Assembly: GCF_024734405.1 (NCBI RefSeq)
Contig: NZ_CP059556.1
Location: forward strand, 3,658,001-3,722,000
DNA from: Saccharopolyspora gregorii
GTDB lineage: Bacteria; Actinomycetota; Actinomycetes; Mycobacteriales; Pseudonocardiaceae
Direction: 5' to 3'
DNA length: 64,000 bases
A program made the position numbers and the translations under genes. Below, in pieces: positions 23,260 to 32,810 of this stretch (position 1 is its first letter; the number at the start of each line of letters is the position of its first letter). Under the pieces are notes generated by a model. It was not told the origin of the DNA. It did no database searches and saw nothing but the letters and a program-made list of their open reading frames with translations.

Positions 23260-25896
23260 CTAGGCCAGCGCGTCCCGCAGGGCGCGGGCGCTCTTCACCA
23301 GCTGGGTGGGCCCCTTGCGGGCGGCGACCTCCGCGACGGCCGGGATCTCGCCCGTGGCGCCGCAGCGCGCGGCGCATTCGGTGGCGAGCGCGAGCAGGCG
23401 TGCCGAATCGCGGGGGATGTCGCCGCCGAGCAGCCCGGGCAGCGCCGCGGCGAGCACGGACCAGGTGGTGCGGTAGGCACCGGTGTCGGCCGCGGCCTGG
23501 AGCGTGGCGTGCACGTCGCTCACCTTCATCCTGCCCCCGCTCAACATCGCCCCGAGCTGCTCGCCGAGCAGTCCGGTGTCCAGCTGCCCGCGGGCGGCCA
23601 GCACCAGGAACGAGTCGAGCACGAGGTCGCGCAGGGCAGGACGGCAGCTGCCGATCTCGCCGGCCAGCAGGCGGTGCACGGCGAATCCCGCAGGGCCGCC
23701 CGCGGCGGCGAGGTGCGGCAGGAACCGCTCGTTGCCCCACCCCCGCACGAACGCGGTGTTGATGTCGCGGGCCACCACCTCGTCGCGGTGGTGCGGCAGC
23801 TGCGCGAGCCAGAAGGGGTCCAGCACGCAGCGCACCCGCTCCCGCTGCGCGTCGCCGACCAGGTCTCCGGCCGCGGGCGGCAGCGGCAGCTCGATCCCCG
23901 GGCCGGGGTGCGCCGGTCGGCACAACGCGTCGCGGTGCGCGGCCGGTTCCGCCCAGCCGGCGGGGGTGGAGTCCTGGTGCGGCAGGCCGCCGCCGCGCAG
24001 CCACCGCGCGAGCCGCCGCCCCGGTTCGGAGCGCAACGCCTCGGCGGCGCGCACGACCCGCTCGCCGGGGGCCGGGTCGACCCGCAGCAGCGCTTGGGCG
24101 AAGTCGTGCTCGGCCGCCAACACCCCGTGCTCCTCGAACACCGCGATCCGCTCCACCAGCGCGTCCGCGTCGAGAGCGCCCGTGGACCACGTGGGCGTGG
24201 CGAGCAGGAACGGCTGCGAGCCGGACTCGACGATGCGCAGCACCTCCAGCATCCGCGCGTCCAACATGGACTCCGGCGGTGACAGCACGGCCTCGTCCCG
24301 CCGGTACCGGTTCCAGATCGCACCGGTGAGAGCGAACTCCCGCGGCTCGTCACCGCGCAGCGTCCGCACGACGTCGAACAGGTACGGCCCCTGCCCGTAG
24401 AGCCCGCGCGGCTCCTTGCGGGCGACCGGGCGCAGCGCCTCGGTGAGCCCGGCCCGGTCGAGCGCGGCGTGGCGGACCACGCCGTCGAGGGCGCGTTCGA
24501 AACCGATCGGTTCCCAGTCGTCGGCGATGGCCACCGCCACCTCCTGCGCGACCTCGACCACCGTCTCGATCGGACCCGGTACCGGTTCCGGTTGCGGAGC
24601 GGGCGGAAGCGCCTCGACGCAGGTGCCGCCCGCTTCCTCGCTGCCGAGGACTTCCGCGGCACGCGGTGCGAGGCTCGCGTGCAGCCGCGCGGCCGAGGTG
24701 CGCAGCCGGGGCAGCACGTCGTCCCCCGCGGACCGCAGGTGCCGGGCGATCACGTGGAGCGCGCGCTCCTGCAGCACCACCTCCCGGTTGTCGAAGGCCA
24801 GCGCGGCGTCGAGCACCACGCGGTCCGCGCGGGCGGGATCCCCCTTCGCCAGCCGGTCGAGCCAGGACAGCTGGGTGCGGACCAGCTTCTTCTCCTCCCG
24901 CAGCAGGATCCGCGCGGACGCGTCGGAGACGAGCTCCGGTTCCAGCGGTTCCACCCGGTCGACCTCGACCAGCTGCTCCTGGGCGAGCGCGGCCACCGGC
25001 AACGACTTGTCCAGCAGCGCGAGGTGGTCCCGGACGTACCGGACGTTGTCCGCGGGGTCGGCGAGCAGCACGCGCAGGTAGTCCCGCGTCGGCTCGGTGG
25101 TCTTCCGGGTGCCGTCCTGGTGCAGGCGGGTCAGCTGGGCCTCGACGATCGCGGCGAGGTCGTCGGCCAGTTCGGCCCGCTCTTCCCGGGTGGGGGCGAG
25201 CAGCTCCCACTCCTGCGCGTGGCCGAAGGGAACCCTGCCGTCCTGCCGCACCTCCGCCACGACCCGCCGCAGCAGCGCCCGCCGCTCCAGCAGCCCGTCC
25301 TCGGCGAGCTGGACGAACGGCAGCAGCCAAGACCGCACCGGCACTCCGGGCCGTTCCAGGGCCAGGGGCAGGAACACCGGGGTGAGCGGGTCCGCACGCA
25401 GCCGCTCGACGTCCGCCGGGTCGAAGCGGGAGCTGCCTACGCGCCGGTAGTGCCCGAAGTGGTTGAACAGCCACGCGCGGAGGAACACGTCGCGGTCCGG
25501 CATCGGCGCCCCGGTTCCGCGGGCGATGTGCTCGACGAGCCGGAAACAGCACGAGTACCCCTCGTCGGGCACGGCGTCCCGGATCCGTGCCACCAGTTCG
25601 ATCCGCCAGGCGACCGGGTGCACGTCGACGGCACCGCTGAGCTGCCCGCTCCGGTCGGTTGTGGTGCCGCGGAACCTGATGAGCTGCTCCGCGGCCTCCG
25701 CCGGGCTGATCGCGCAGCCCAGCGTCGCCGCGAGCCAGGCCCACTTCTGCGCGAACGTCCACTCGTCCGACCGCGCGCGTCGCGCCGCGAACAGCCGTTC
25801 GCCGCATTCGGCGTCGCGCTCCTCGGGCGGCAACCCGGGCAGGGCCTCGATCACCCCGTCGCAGTCGGCCGCCTCCACCAGTTCGAGCAACGTCAC
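23260..25896 (-). CDS. DUF6493-like large repeat protein
   Basis: An 878-residue protein, mostly helical and rich in Leu/Arg/Glu, resembling the actinobacterial DUF6493 family, whose function is unknown. The N-terminal part (LLELVEAADCDGVIEALPGL, then EWTFAQKWAWLAATLG) and repeated helices such as DRVVLDAALAFDNREVVLQ look like HEAT/ARM-type repeats. A Pro/Glu linker near residue 450 divides it into two halves. There is no signal peptide, membrane segment or catalytic motif. The GTG start overlaps the stop of the SWIM gene (GTGA) and has GGAGG seven bases upstream, so the two are translated together and probably work together. DUF6493 is assigned from memory of the family. Confidence 0.75.
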   Translation of the reverse strand: MTLLELVEAADCDGVIEALPGLPPEERDAECGERLFAARRARSDEWTFAQKWAWLAATLGCAISPAEAAEQLIRFRGTTTDRSGQLSGAVDVHPVAWRIELVARIRDAVPDEGYSCCFRLVEHIARGTGAPMPDRDVFLRAWLFNHFGHYRRVGSSRFDPADVERLRADPLTPVFLPLALERPGVPVRSWLLPFVQLAEDGLLERRALLRRVVAEVRQDGRVPFGHAQEWELLAPTREERAELADDLAAIVEAQLTRLHQDGTRKTTEPTRDYLRVLLADPADNVRYVRDHLALLDKSLPVAALAQEQLVEVDRVEPLEPELVSDASARILLREEKKLVRTQLSWLDRLAKGDPARADRVVLDAALAFDNREVVLQERALHVIARHLRSAGDDVLPRLRTSAARLHASLAPRAAEVLGSEEAGGTCVEALPPAPQPEPVPGPIETVVEVAQEVAVAIADDWEPIGFERALDGVVRHAALDRAGLTEALRPVARKEPRGLYGQGPYLFDVVRTLRGDEPREFALTGAIWNRYRRDEAVLSPPESMLDARMLEVLRIVESGSQPFLLATPTWSTGALDADALVERIAVFEEHGVLAAEHDFAQALLRVDPAPGERVVRAAEALRSEPGRRLARWLRGGGLPHQDSTPAGWAEPAAHRDALCRPAHPGPGIELPLPPAAGDLVGDAQRERVRCVLDPFWLAQLPHHRDEVVARDINTAFVRGWGNERFLPHLAAAGGPAGFAVHRLLAGEIGSCRPALRDLVLDSFLVLAARGQLDTGLLGEQLGAMLSGGRMKVSDVHATLQAAADTGAYRTTWSVLAAALPGLLGGDIPRDSARLLALATECAARCGATGEIPAVAEVAARKGPTQLVKSARALRDALA

Positions 25897-27248
25897 TTCG
25901 CGACCTCCTGGAACATGCGGGTGGCGAGCACGTGCGCGCACGGCCCCCGTCCGCCGCGGTACCTCGCCCACCACGGGCAGGTGCAGCTCAGCGCCCCCGC
26001 GCCGTCCGCTCGGACCAGCTGGGCCCGGGCGGGCGTGCCCACCTGGAAGATCTCGCGGTCGCGCCGGACCAGGCCCTCGGCGATCAGCGCCCGCGCCCGC
26101 CGCAGCCGGGGGTTGCGGGTCTCGACGGCACCCGCCGAGAACGGCAGGCAGCGGTGGAAGTACGCCTGCTCGGCGAGGTCGTAGCCGACCTGCCCGGAGG
26201 TGCCGAGCACGGTCAGCGCGGCGCGCACCCGTTCCGGCGGCAGGTCCGCCTGCCGGGCCAGTTCGGGCACGTCGATCGTCGGCTCCCACGCCAGCAGCGC
26301 GGAGATCAGGTCGGCGTCGGCCTCGGCGCTGCCCGTCGCGAGATCGTCGAGCACGCCGCCTTCGCCGGAGAACCCGCGCCCGGGTTCCGGCGAGAGCATC
26401 AGGGTGAGCCGCAGGTGCGGCAGCTCCACCTCCCACGCCACCGCGGTGCTCTCCTCGGCCGCCGGGGAGTACGCGCGCAGCGCGACGGCGTGCGGCAGCA
26501 CGTGCCGCACCGCGTGCAACCGCTCCGGACCGGGCAGCGGGATCGCGCCCGGCACCGGCCGGGTGACGGGCCGCAGCGCGCCGCCCACCGGCAGCACCCA
26601 CCGCGTGCCGCGGGCGCCGGCGGACGGGTTCGGCCGGGGCAGCGTCCGCAGCAGGGCCGCCGCTTCCGCCGCGGGCACCTCGGCACGCAGCTCGAAACCC
26701 GCGCCGAGCACCTGGGCTTCGGCGAAACCGCGCAACCAGCGCTCGGGCAGCGGGACCCGCTTCTCCACGAACCGGCCGTCGAAGGTGCGCACCGCCAGCT
26801 CGTCCGGGCCGATCGCCAGGTGCAGCGGGTCCAGACCGCCGAGCGTGGCGAGCGCCCGCTGCAACGCCGGGTTGACGTCGACGTTCGTGGTGCCGTGGCC
26901 GATCTCGTCGCCGTCGAGCCCCGGAGCCAGCACGTCGAGGCGCGCGTACACGCCGCCGCAGCCGGAGAAGGACTCCACCCGCAACCGGTCCCCGTTCGCG
27001 GTCACCACCGGGTCCCGGGACCGCGCGGCGTCGTGGCGGACGTAGCGGGCCTGCGCCACCTCCGCGACCGCCAGCACGCCTGCCGCGGCGGCGAGCGGCG
27101 CCGTCAGGAAACCGCGGAAGAACACCGGGTGGGCGACGTCCCCGCTCGGTGTGGAACCGCCGGAGGTCTCCAGCGCGAGCGCCCGGCCGGAACCGGATCC
27201 GCGCACGGCCGACGGCCGCACGTAGGAATACGTCTGGACTGCTGTCAT
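25893..27248 (-). CDS. SWIM zinc-finger protein
   Basis: A 451-residue protein whose C-terminus carries a SWIM zinc finger, CxC...CxH, at C422, C424, C437 and H439 (CTCPWWARYRGGRGPCAH). A winged-helix-like segment (ISALLAWEPTIDVPELARQA, then DLPPERVRAALTVLG) precedes it. SWIM fingers bind DNA or proteins; bacterial stand-alone forms with large repeat partners are widespread in actinomycetes but uncharacterised. ATG at 27248. It is the first gene of a two-gene operon with the DUF6493-like gene (4-base overlap). The 555-base region upstream must hold its promoter. Confidence 0.85.
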   Translation of the reverse strand: MTAVQTYSYVRPSAVRGSGSGRALALETSGGSTPSGDVAHPVFFRGFLTAPLAAAAGVLAVAEVAQARYVRHDAARSRDPVVTANGDRLRVESFSGCGGVYARLDVLAPGLDGDEIGHGTTNVDVNPALQRALATLGGLDPLHLAIGPDELAVRTFDGRFVEKRVPLPERWLRGFAEAQVLGAGFELRAEVPAAEAAALLRTLPRPNPSAGARGTRWVLPVGGALRPVTRPVPGAIPLPGPERLHAVRHVLPHAVALRAYSPAAEESTAVAWEVELPHLRLTLMLSPEPGRGFSGEGGVLDDLATGSAEADADLISALLAWEPTIDVPELARQADLPPERVRAALTVLGTSGQVGYDLAEQAYFHRCLPFSAGAVETRNPRLRRARALIAEGLVRRDREIFQVGTPARAQLVRADGAGALSCTCPWWARYRGGRGPCAHVLATRMFQEVAK

Positions 27249-27803
27249 GCGCGAACCCTACGAAGGGTCTCCGACGATTCCCCCGCGCAACGCAGAACCG
27301 CGACCGACGCCTTCGAACGAGCATCCGCGCTGCTCGAACCGCAGGTAGAACGGGTGCGCACCAGTTCGCGTGCCGACGATTCCGGCGAAAGCCGCGGTGG
27401 CGCTGAGCCGATCAGCGCAATGCGCGATCGTCCCGTTCCGACCGCCCGGAATGCGGTCCTCCCGCGAATCGGCACGATCGGGCACGGGCATTTCCCCTTC
27501 GCCCGCCGAGAACGTTCTGCCCCGGTGATCGACCCGGGCGCTGATCCGCGGGAGGAACCGGAGCGGGCGGTGCTCGCGGCGCCGGGTCGCCGAGGGGGCG
27601 GGGGTTTGCCCGCCCTGGCGGGCGGGGCACCCGCACGGTGAGGCCAGACCTCGGGAGGGCAGACCGCCCGAGGTGCTCGCCGGGGAGGCGGACGGGCTCC
27701 GGCCCGCACCGCGAGGAGGCACGAGCGGCGTCCGCAGCCCGCGAACGGTGTCGGCGAGCCTGGTCCTCCACCGGAGATCCGCGCGGGGGAAAGAGGAACC
27801 GCC
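27249..27803. other. intergenic region with two GC hairpins
   Basis: No gene is supported. It separates the divergent SWIM and DUF4190 genes, so it carries promoters for both. Two hairpins sit near the plus-strand gene: GCCCGCC/GGCGGGC at 27608-27623 and ACCTCGGG/CCCGAGGT at 27648-27674. They may belong to a structured leader. Confidence 0.4.
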
Positions 27804-28334
27804 ATGGCGCACTCGTACGACTCGCACGACGTGGAACGGCAGACCGACCCGCGGCAGGTGCGGCGGCAGACCGGCTCCGGCCGGACCGGCGCCCCGGAGG
27901 CCGAAGCGCAGCACCCCGGTGCGAGCCAGGTCGATCCGCGGCAGACCGACACCGGGCAGCAGCCCGAGCGGGGAACTTCGTGGACGACGGGCACCCCCAC
28001 CGAGATGCCCAGGGCCAAGACCAGTCCGATGGCCGTGTTCGGCCTCGTGCTCGGGTTGCTGGCGCTGCTCTGCGGGCTGACCGGCGTGCTGGCGCCGCTG
28101 GCGATCGTGTTCGGGATCGTCGGCATCGTGCTCGGCATCCTCGGGCGCAAGGACGGCATGCAGCGCGAGCGCACCGGCAAGGGCGTGGCCACGGCGGGTC
28201 TCATCATGGCCATCATCGGACTGGTCCTGGGCGTGCTGGCCGGGATCGCGTTCGTGCTGGGCGCGATGAACCCGGACCTGTTCATCCCGGCGCAGCAGCA
28301 GGTCGGTGACCTGATGACGCAGGTGCCGCGCTGA
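27804..28334 (+). CDS. DUF4190-type membrane protein
   Basis: A 176-residue protein with a 70-residue polar, Gln/Thr/Pro-rich cytoplasmic N-terminus and then two long hydrophobic helical regions (VFGLVLGLLALLCGLTGVLA and, after a charged loop GRKDGMQRERTGKG, TAGLIMAIIGLVLGVLAGIA). The loop sequence and helix pair match DUF4190 proteins, small actinobacterial membrane proteins of unknown role, often with disordered N-termini. The ATG follows GAGGAAC by a few bases. It stands alone between the SWIM operon and a luciferase-like gene. Confidence 0.8.
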   Translation: MAHSYDSHDVERQTDPRQVRRQTGSGRTGAPEAEAQHPGASQVDPRQTDTGQQPERGTSWTTGTPTEMPRAKTSPMAVFGLVLGLLALLCGLTGVLAPLAIVFGIVGIVLGILGRKDGMQRERTGKGVATAGLIMAIIGLVLGVLAGIAFVLGAMNPDLFIPAQQQVGDLMTQVPR

Positions 28335-28377
28335 TCCGCGGGGCGGGCTCCCCGGGCCACCGGGGAGAATCCCGCGG

Positions 28378-29366
28378 GTGGCGTGCGATCTGACGTTGTC
28401 GGTGCTGGACACCTCGCCGATCGTCGACGGTTCTTCGGCGGCGGAGGCGCTGCACCGGACGCTGGACCTGGCCCGGCTCGCCGATCGGGCCGGGTTCCAC
28501 CGCTACTGGGTTCCCGAACACCACGGGATGCGCGGCGTGGCGTGCGCGGAGCCCGCGGTGCTGGCGGGGGCCATCGCGTCCGCCACGGGCTGCGCGTCGG
28601 CGCGGGCGGGGTGCTGCTGCCGAACCATCCGCCGCTGCTGGTGGCCGAGCGGTGGGGCATGCTCGCCGCCCTGCACCCGGGCCGGATCGACCTGGGGATC
28701 GGCCGGGCTCCCGGCGGTACGCCCGCGACGGCCGCGGCGCTGCGGCGGCCCCCGGACGCGACGACGGCACCGGCGCACGCCGCCGCGCTCGGCGAACTGC
28801 TGTCCTGCTTCGAACCGGAGTCGCGGGCGGTTCCCGCGCGCGGGAACCGGCCGGAGATCTGGCTGCTGGGCTCGTCCGACACCGGGGCGCGGTTGGCCGC
28901 CGAGCACGGGTTGCCGTGCGCGCACGCCCACCACCTCGATCCGGAGGGCGTGCCGGAAGCCGCGCGGGTCTACCGGGAGTCGTTCCGTCCGTCGGCGCAC
29001 CTGGCGGAGCCCGCGAGGCTGGTCAGCGTGGCGGTGATCTGCGCGGAGAGCGACGCCGAGGCCGAGCGGCTCGCCGGGTCGACGCGTTGGAAGACCCTCA
29101 GCCGCTGGCGCGGGCGGCGCATCCTGCTGCCGAGCCCGGAGCGGGCCGTCGCGGAGCTGGCCGGACTGGACCGGGCGGAGGTCGAGTCCTGCTCCCCCGG
29201 CCTCGTCGTCGGCTCTCCACGAACCGTTCGGCGGGAACTGCTCGCCATCGCGGCGCGGACCGGCAGCACCGAGCTGATGATCACCACGCCGGTGCACGAC
29301 CACGCGCGGCGGCGGCGCTCCTACGAACTCCTCGCCGACGCGGTGCACCCGCCCCGGCCGGGGTGA
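28378..29366 (+). pseudogene. LLM-class flavin-dependent oxidoreductase, frameshifted
   Basis: The N-terminus (VACDLTLSVLDTSPI, then ALHRTLDLARLADRAGFHR and YWVPEHHGMRGVACAEP) is encoded in the frame beginning with GTG at 28378. After AIASATG, near 28590, homology continues in the next frame as LRVGAGGVLLPNHPPLL, MLAALHPGRIDLGIGRAPG and on to a stop at 29366. One base is missing in the run at 28586-28592. Joined, the two parts make a normal luciferase-like monooxygenase of about 330 residues. Because the sequence on both sides is well preserved, this is either a recent mutation or an error in a GC-rich run. FMN and F420 use cannot be told apart by eye. Confidence 0.75.
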
Positions 29367-29479
29367 CCGAGCGGGTTCCCGGCCTCGTCGGCCCACCGCC
29401 CGGCGAACTCCCGAATGAGTCGGCGTCGCGCCACGGCGGTGGGGGCGCCGGTGCCGGGCGGCGGCACCGGCGCCCTGCG

Positions 29480-30313
29480 TCACCAGCGGACCGCGCGGAG
29501 GTAGTCGAAGCCGACGCCCGCGGTGCGCAGCGGATCGGTCGGCTGGTCGTGCTCGACGATGTACTCGCAGGCCGACCGGGCGTGCGCGAAGATCGCCGGG
29601 AAGTCCATGGTGCCGGTGCCCGGGTCGGCCATCTCGCCGTCGGGAGCGCGGTCCTTGACGTGCAGCTGGCGGATGCGGTCCCGTTCGGCGTCGATCAGCG
29701 CGAGCACGTCCTGGCCCGCGTGCACCGCCCAGTACAGGTCGAGTTCGAAGTGGACGAACCGGCGATCGGTGCGCTCCCGCAGCACGTCGTACGGGAGGAC
29801 GCCGTCCACCGGGGCGAATTCGTGGTCGTGGTTGTGGTAGCCGAACCGCAGCCCGGCGGCGCGGCACTTCCGGCCCGCTTCGTTGAGCTCGTCGGCGAAG
29901 ACGCGCCAGCCGTCGGCCGTGTCGAACACGGCGTGCGGGACGACGACCTGCCGGTGGCCCAGGGCGTGGGCGTCCTCGATGAGCGCGTCCACGCCGTCGT
30001 CGAGGTCGACGTGCCCGGAGGTGGCGCGCAGCCCGAGGTCGTCGAGGATCGTGCGGAATTCGGCGGCGGTGCGCCCGTGCAGGTCCGCCGTCTCGACGCT
30101 GCGGTACCCGAGGTCGGCGACCTGGCGCAGCGTGCCGGGCACGTCCTCGTCCAGCAGGGTGCGCAGCGTGTAGAGCTGGATGCTGATGGACTCGTGCGGG
30201 ATGCGGCCGCGTGGATGTCCGGTGGCCGCGGCGGCGGTGCCCGTCGCGGCGGTCGCGCCAGCGGCGGCCAGCAGGGCGGTGGTGTGCAGCAGGGTTCTGC
30301 GGGTGAGCGGCAT
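29480..30313 (-). CDS. Tat-exported sugar phosphate isomerase/epimerase (xylose-isomerase-like barrel)
   Basis: A 277-residue AP-endonuclease-2/xylose-isomerase-type TIM barrel with a twin-arginine leader (LTRRTLLHTTALLAAAG, then an Ala-rich stretch). Metal-site segments are RFGYHNHDHEF, FELDLYWAVHAG and QLHVKDR. Proteins of this class act on sugars or cyclitols outside the membrane or after export. It is the last gene of the Ebo-type operon, 25 bases after the phosphatase gene. The ATG has AAGGAC upstream. The export signal is notable because Ebo clusters are linked with moving precursors to the periplasm in cyanobacteria. Confidence 0.87.
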   Translation of the reverse strand: MPLTRRTLLHTTALLAAAGATAATGTAAAATGHPRGRIPHESISIQLYTLRTLLDEDVPGTLRQVADLGYRSVETADLHGRTAAEFRTILDDLGLRATSGHVDLDDGVDALIEDAHALGHRQVVVPHAVFDTADGWRVFADELNEAGRKCRAAGLRFGYHNHDHEFAPVDGVLPYDVLRERTDRRFVHFELDLYWAVHAGQDVLALIDAERDRIRQLHVKDRAPDGEMADPGTGTMDFPAIFAHARSACEYIVEHDQPTDPLRTAGVGFDYLRAVRW

Positions 30314-30338
30314 TGCTCGTCCTTTCGAAGCGTCGTTC

Positions 30339-31724
30339 TCAGCGGATTCCGTGCAGCTCCAGCAGCAGGTCGTGCACGTCGGTGGCGGCGAGGCGCCCGG
30401 TGCGCTCGACGGCGGCCGGGACGCGCGGGTCGGAGCACAGCAGCACCGGCCCGTAGTCCGGGGAGTCCGGCAGCCGGCCGTGCGAGCCGCGGACGGCCCG
30501 CCCGTCGAGCGGGACGACGTTCATGGCGTAGCGCAGACCGGCCTTCTTCTTCACCAGGTTCAGCGCGGCCTTGGCGCGCACCCACCGGTCGTCGGGATCG
30601 AGGAACAGTTCGGCCGGGTCGTAGCCGGGTTTGCGGTGGATCTCCACTCCCCCGGCGAAATCGGGTGCGCGGTCCCGGTCCAGCCAGTAGTAGTAGGTGA
30701 ACCAGGAATCGGGTTCGGCGACCGCGACGAGGTCCCCGGCGCGCGGGTGGTCCAGCCCGTAGCGGGCCTGCGCGGCGCGGTCGAGCACCTCGTCGACGCC
30801 GGGCAGCGCGGCGACCAGCGAGCGGACCCGGTCCACATCGGACTCGTCGCGGATGTGCAGGTGCGCGACCTGGTGGTCGGCGACGGCGAACGCGCGGGAG
30901 GCCCACGGGTCGAGGTACTCCATGCCCGCCTGGGTGTGCACGTCGAGCAGGCCTTCCGCGCGCAGCGCCCGGTTGAGGTGGACCTGCCGGTGCACCGGGG
31001 TGATGCCGTACTCGCTGAGCACCACCGTCGTCGCCCCGGCCTCGCGCGCATCGGCGAGCAGCCCGCCGAGCACTCCGTCGACCTCGGTGGCCGCGGTGCG
31101 GGCCTGCGGGCCGTGCGGGCCGTGGCGCTGCAGGTCGTAGTCGAGGTGCGGGACGTAGCACAGCAGCAGGTCCGGCCGGTGGTCGCGCAGCACGCGGCGG
31201 GCCGCGCCGGCGATCCACCGGGAGGAGGCCAGGCCCGCGGTCGGCCCCCAGTAGTGGAACAGCGGGAAGGTGCCGAGTTCGGCGGTGAGCTCGTCGTGCA
31301 GCTCCGGCGGCCGGGTGTAGCAGTCCGGGGACTTGCGCCCGTCGGCGTGGTAGATCGGGCGGGGCGTGACGGTCCGGTCGGTGCCCGCGCCCATCGCGTA
31401 CCACCAGCACACGTTGGCCGCGGTGTAGCCGGGGTGGTGGCGGCGCGCGGTGTCCCACACCTTGTCGCCGAGCACGAGACCGTTGTGCTGCCGCCAGAAC
31501 AGGACCTCGCCGAGCTCCCGGAAGTACCAGCCGTTGCCGACGATCCCGTGCTCGGCGGGCATCGTCCCGGTCAGGAAGGTGGATTGCACGCTGCAAGTGA
31601 CCGCGGGCAGCACGGTGCCCAGTTCGGCCTGCCACCCGTCGGCGGCGACGGACCGCAGGTTCGGCATGTGGGCGAGCAACGCGGGCGTGAGGCCCACGAC
31701 GTCGAGCAGCAGCACGGGTTTCAC
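30339..31724 (-). CDS. alkaline phosphatase-superfamily protein (nucleotide pyrophosphatase-like, EboF-type)
   Basis: A 461-residue metal-dependent phosphohydrolase of the nucleotide pyrophosphatase/phosphodiesterase branch. The nucleophile region is LPAVTCSVQSTFLTG; metal-site segments include PHLDYDLQRHG and LSEYGITPVHRQVHLN. There is no signal peptide, so it acts in the cytosol. Position and type match EboF in Ebo metabolite-traffic clusters. The GTG start at 31724 overlaps the EboE-type stop (GTGA), so its translation is coupled. The substrate is unknown; a phosphorylated or nucleotide-activated precursor is likely. Confidence 0.85.
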   Translation of the reverse strand: MKPVLLLDVVGLTPALLAHMPNLRSVAADGWQAELGTVLPAVTCSVQSTFLTGTMPAEHGIVGNGWYFRELGEVLFWRQHNGLVLGDKVWDTARRHHPGYTAANVCWWYAMGAGTDRTVTPRPIYHADGRKSPDCYTRPPELHDELTAELGTFPLFHYWGPTAGLASSRWIAGAARRVLRDHRPDLLLCYVPHLDYDLQRHGPHGPQARTAATEVDGVLGGLLADAREAGATTVVLSEYGITPVHRQVHLNRALRAEGLLDVHTQAGMEYLDPWASRAFAVADHQVAHLHIRDESDVDRVRSLVAALPGVDEVLDRAAQARYGLDHPRAGDLVAVAEPDSWFTYYYWLDRDRAPDFAGGVEIHRKPGYDPAELFLDPDDRWVRAKAALNLVKKKAGLRYAMNVVPLDGRAVRGSHGRLPDSPDYGPVLLCSDPRVPAAVERTGRLAATDVHDLLLELHGIR

Positions 31725-32806
31725 GAGACCTCCCGATCGTCGATCAGCCGCCGGGTGAACGCGAGTTCCGCGGCGATACCCGCCGCCAGGTCCGCGGGCG
31801 GCTCGGGCAGCACGGTCCAGGTGTAGGTCTCCACCTCGACGTCCGGCAGCGGACCGGGCAGGGCGGTGAGGACCTCGCGCAGCACCCCGGTCGTGGGCCG
31901 CACCGGCCCGTCGGCGGCCCAGTGCACCGGCACGTGGAAGTGCACGCGCCACGGCCCGGCCCCGGGGAGGTCGTCGAAGGCCCGTGGGAGGTCGTCGCAG
32001 CAGCTGATCCCGTCGGGACCGCGTTCCCGGACCTGGTGCAGGTAGCGGGGTTCGGCGTAGCGGGCGAGCTCGGCGCGAGCCGCGGCGGGATCCTCGACGT
32101 GCAGCGCGGCGGAGGCCTGCACCTTGACGACGTCGACACCGCTCGCCGCGATGGCGCGCACGGTCTCGGCGGGGTCGGCGAAGGACACCGCGAGGTGGCA
32201 GGTGTCCAGGCACAGTCCGATGTGCTCGGTGTCGCAACCGGGCAGCCAGGCGAGGGCGTCGGCGACGGTGTCCAGCCGGCAGCCGGGTTCGGGTTCGACC
32301 GCCAGGCGGATCCGGCGTCCCGTCCGCTCCGCCAGCAGAGCGAGCCCGCGCGCGGCCCGGTCCAGGTTCCGCCGCGCCGCGTCCTCGTCGTGGCCGGTCC
32401 ACGGCGTCCGCCAGCCGAGCGGCAGCGTGGAGATGCTGCCCCGGCCGCCTTCGGGCAGCAGCGCGGCGAGGACGTCGGCGCAGTGCAGCGTGTAGCGGAG
32501 CCGTTCCGGCGTGGTCCAGGACGGCTCGTACACCCGGTGCTTGACCACCGGCTGGTGGAACCCGCGGTGCGGGAAGGCGTTGAGGGTGCGCACCACGAGC
32601 CCGCGTCCGTCCAGTTCGGACCGCAACCCGCCCAGCGCGGCGGGGTCCGCGGCCAGCTGCTCCGCGAGGTCCGCCGCCAGCCACAGGCCGACGCCGAGCA
32701 CGTCGGCGCCCAGCGCCTCCCGGACCGGCTCGGCGTGCTCGGCGAGCTGGGCGCGGACCCCGTCGAGGTCTTCGGCCGGGTGGACGTTCGTGCAGTAGGA
32801 CAGCAT
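31721..32806 (-). CDS. eboE: metabolite traffic protein EboE-like (xylose-isomerase-like barrel)
   Basis: A 361-residue barrel beginning LSYCTNVHPAEDLDGV. The opening SYCTNVHP/AE and GLWLAADLAEQL are characteristic of EboE. Metal-site segments are AVEPEPGCRLDT, GLCLDTCHLAVSF and a late HFHVPVHW. It belongs to the sugar phosphate isomerase/epimerase fold, but its reaction is unknown. The ATG has GGGAG upstream, with a 4-base gap from the TatD-family gene. Symbol by family resemblance. Confidence 0.85.
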   Translation of the reverse strand: MLSYCTNVHPAEDLDGVRAQLAEHAEPVREALGADVLGVGLWLAADLAEQLAADPAALGGLRSELDGRGLVVRTLNAFPHRGFHQPVVKHRVYEPSWTTPERLRYTLHCADVLAALLPEGGRGSISTLPLGWRTPWTGHDEDAARRNLDRAARGLALLAERTGRRIRLAVEPEPGCRLDTVADALAWLPGCDTEHIGLCLDTCHLAVSFADPAETVRAIAASGVDVVKVQASAALHVEDPAAARAELARYAEPRYLHQVRERGPDGISCCDDLPRAFDDLPGAGPWRVHFHVPVHWAADGPVRPTTGVLREVLTALPGPLPDVEVETYTWTVLPEPPADLAAGIAAELAFTRRLIDDREVS

Positions 32807-32810
32807 CGGC

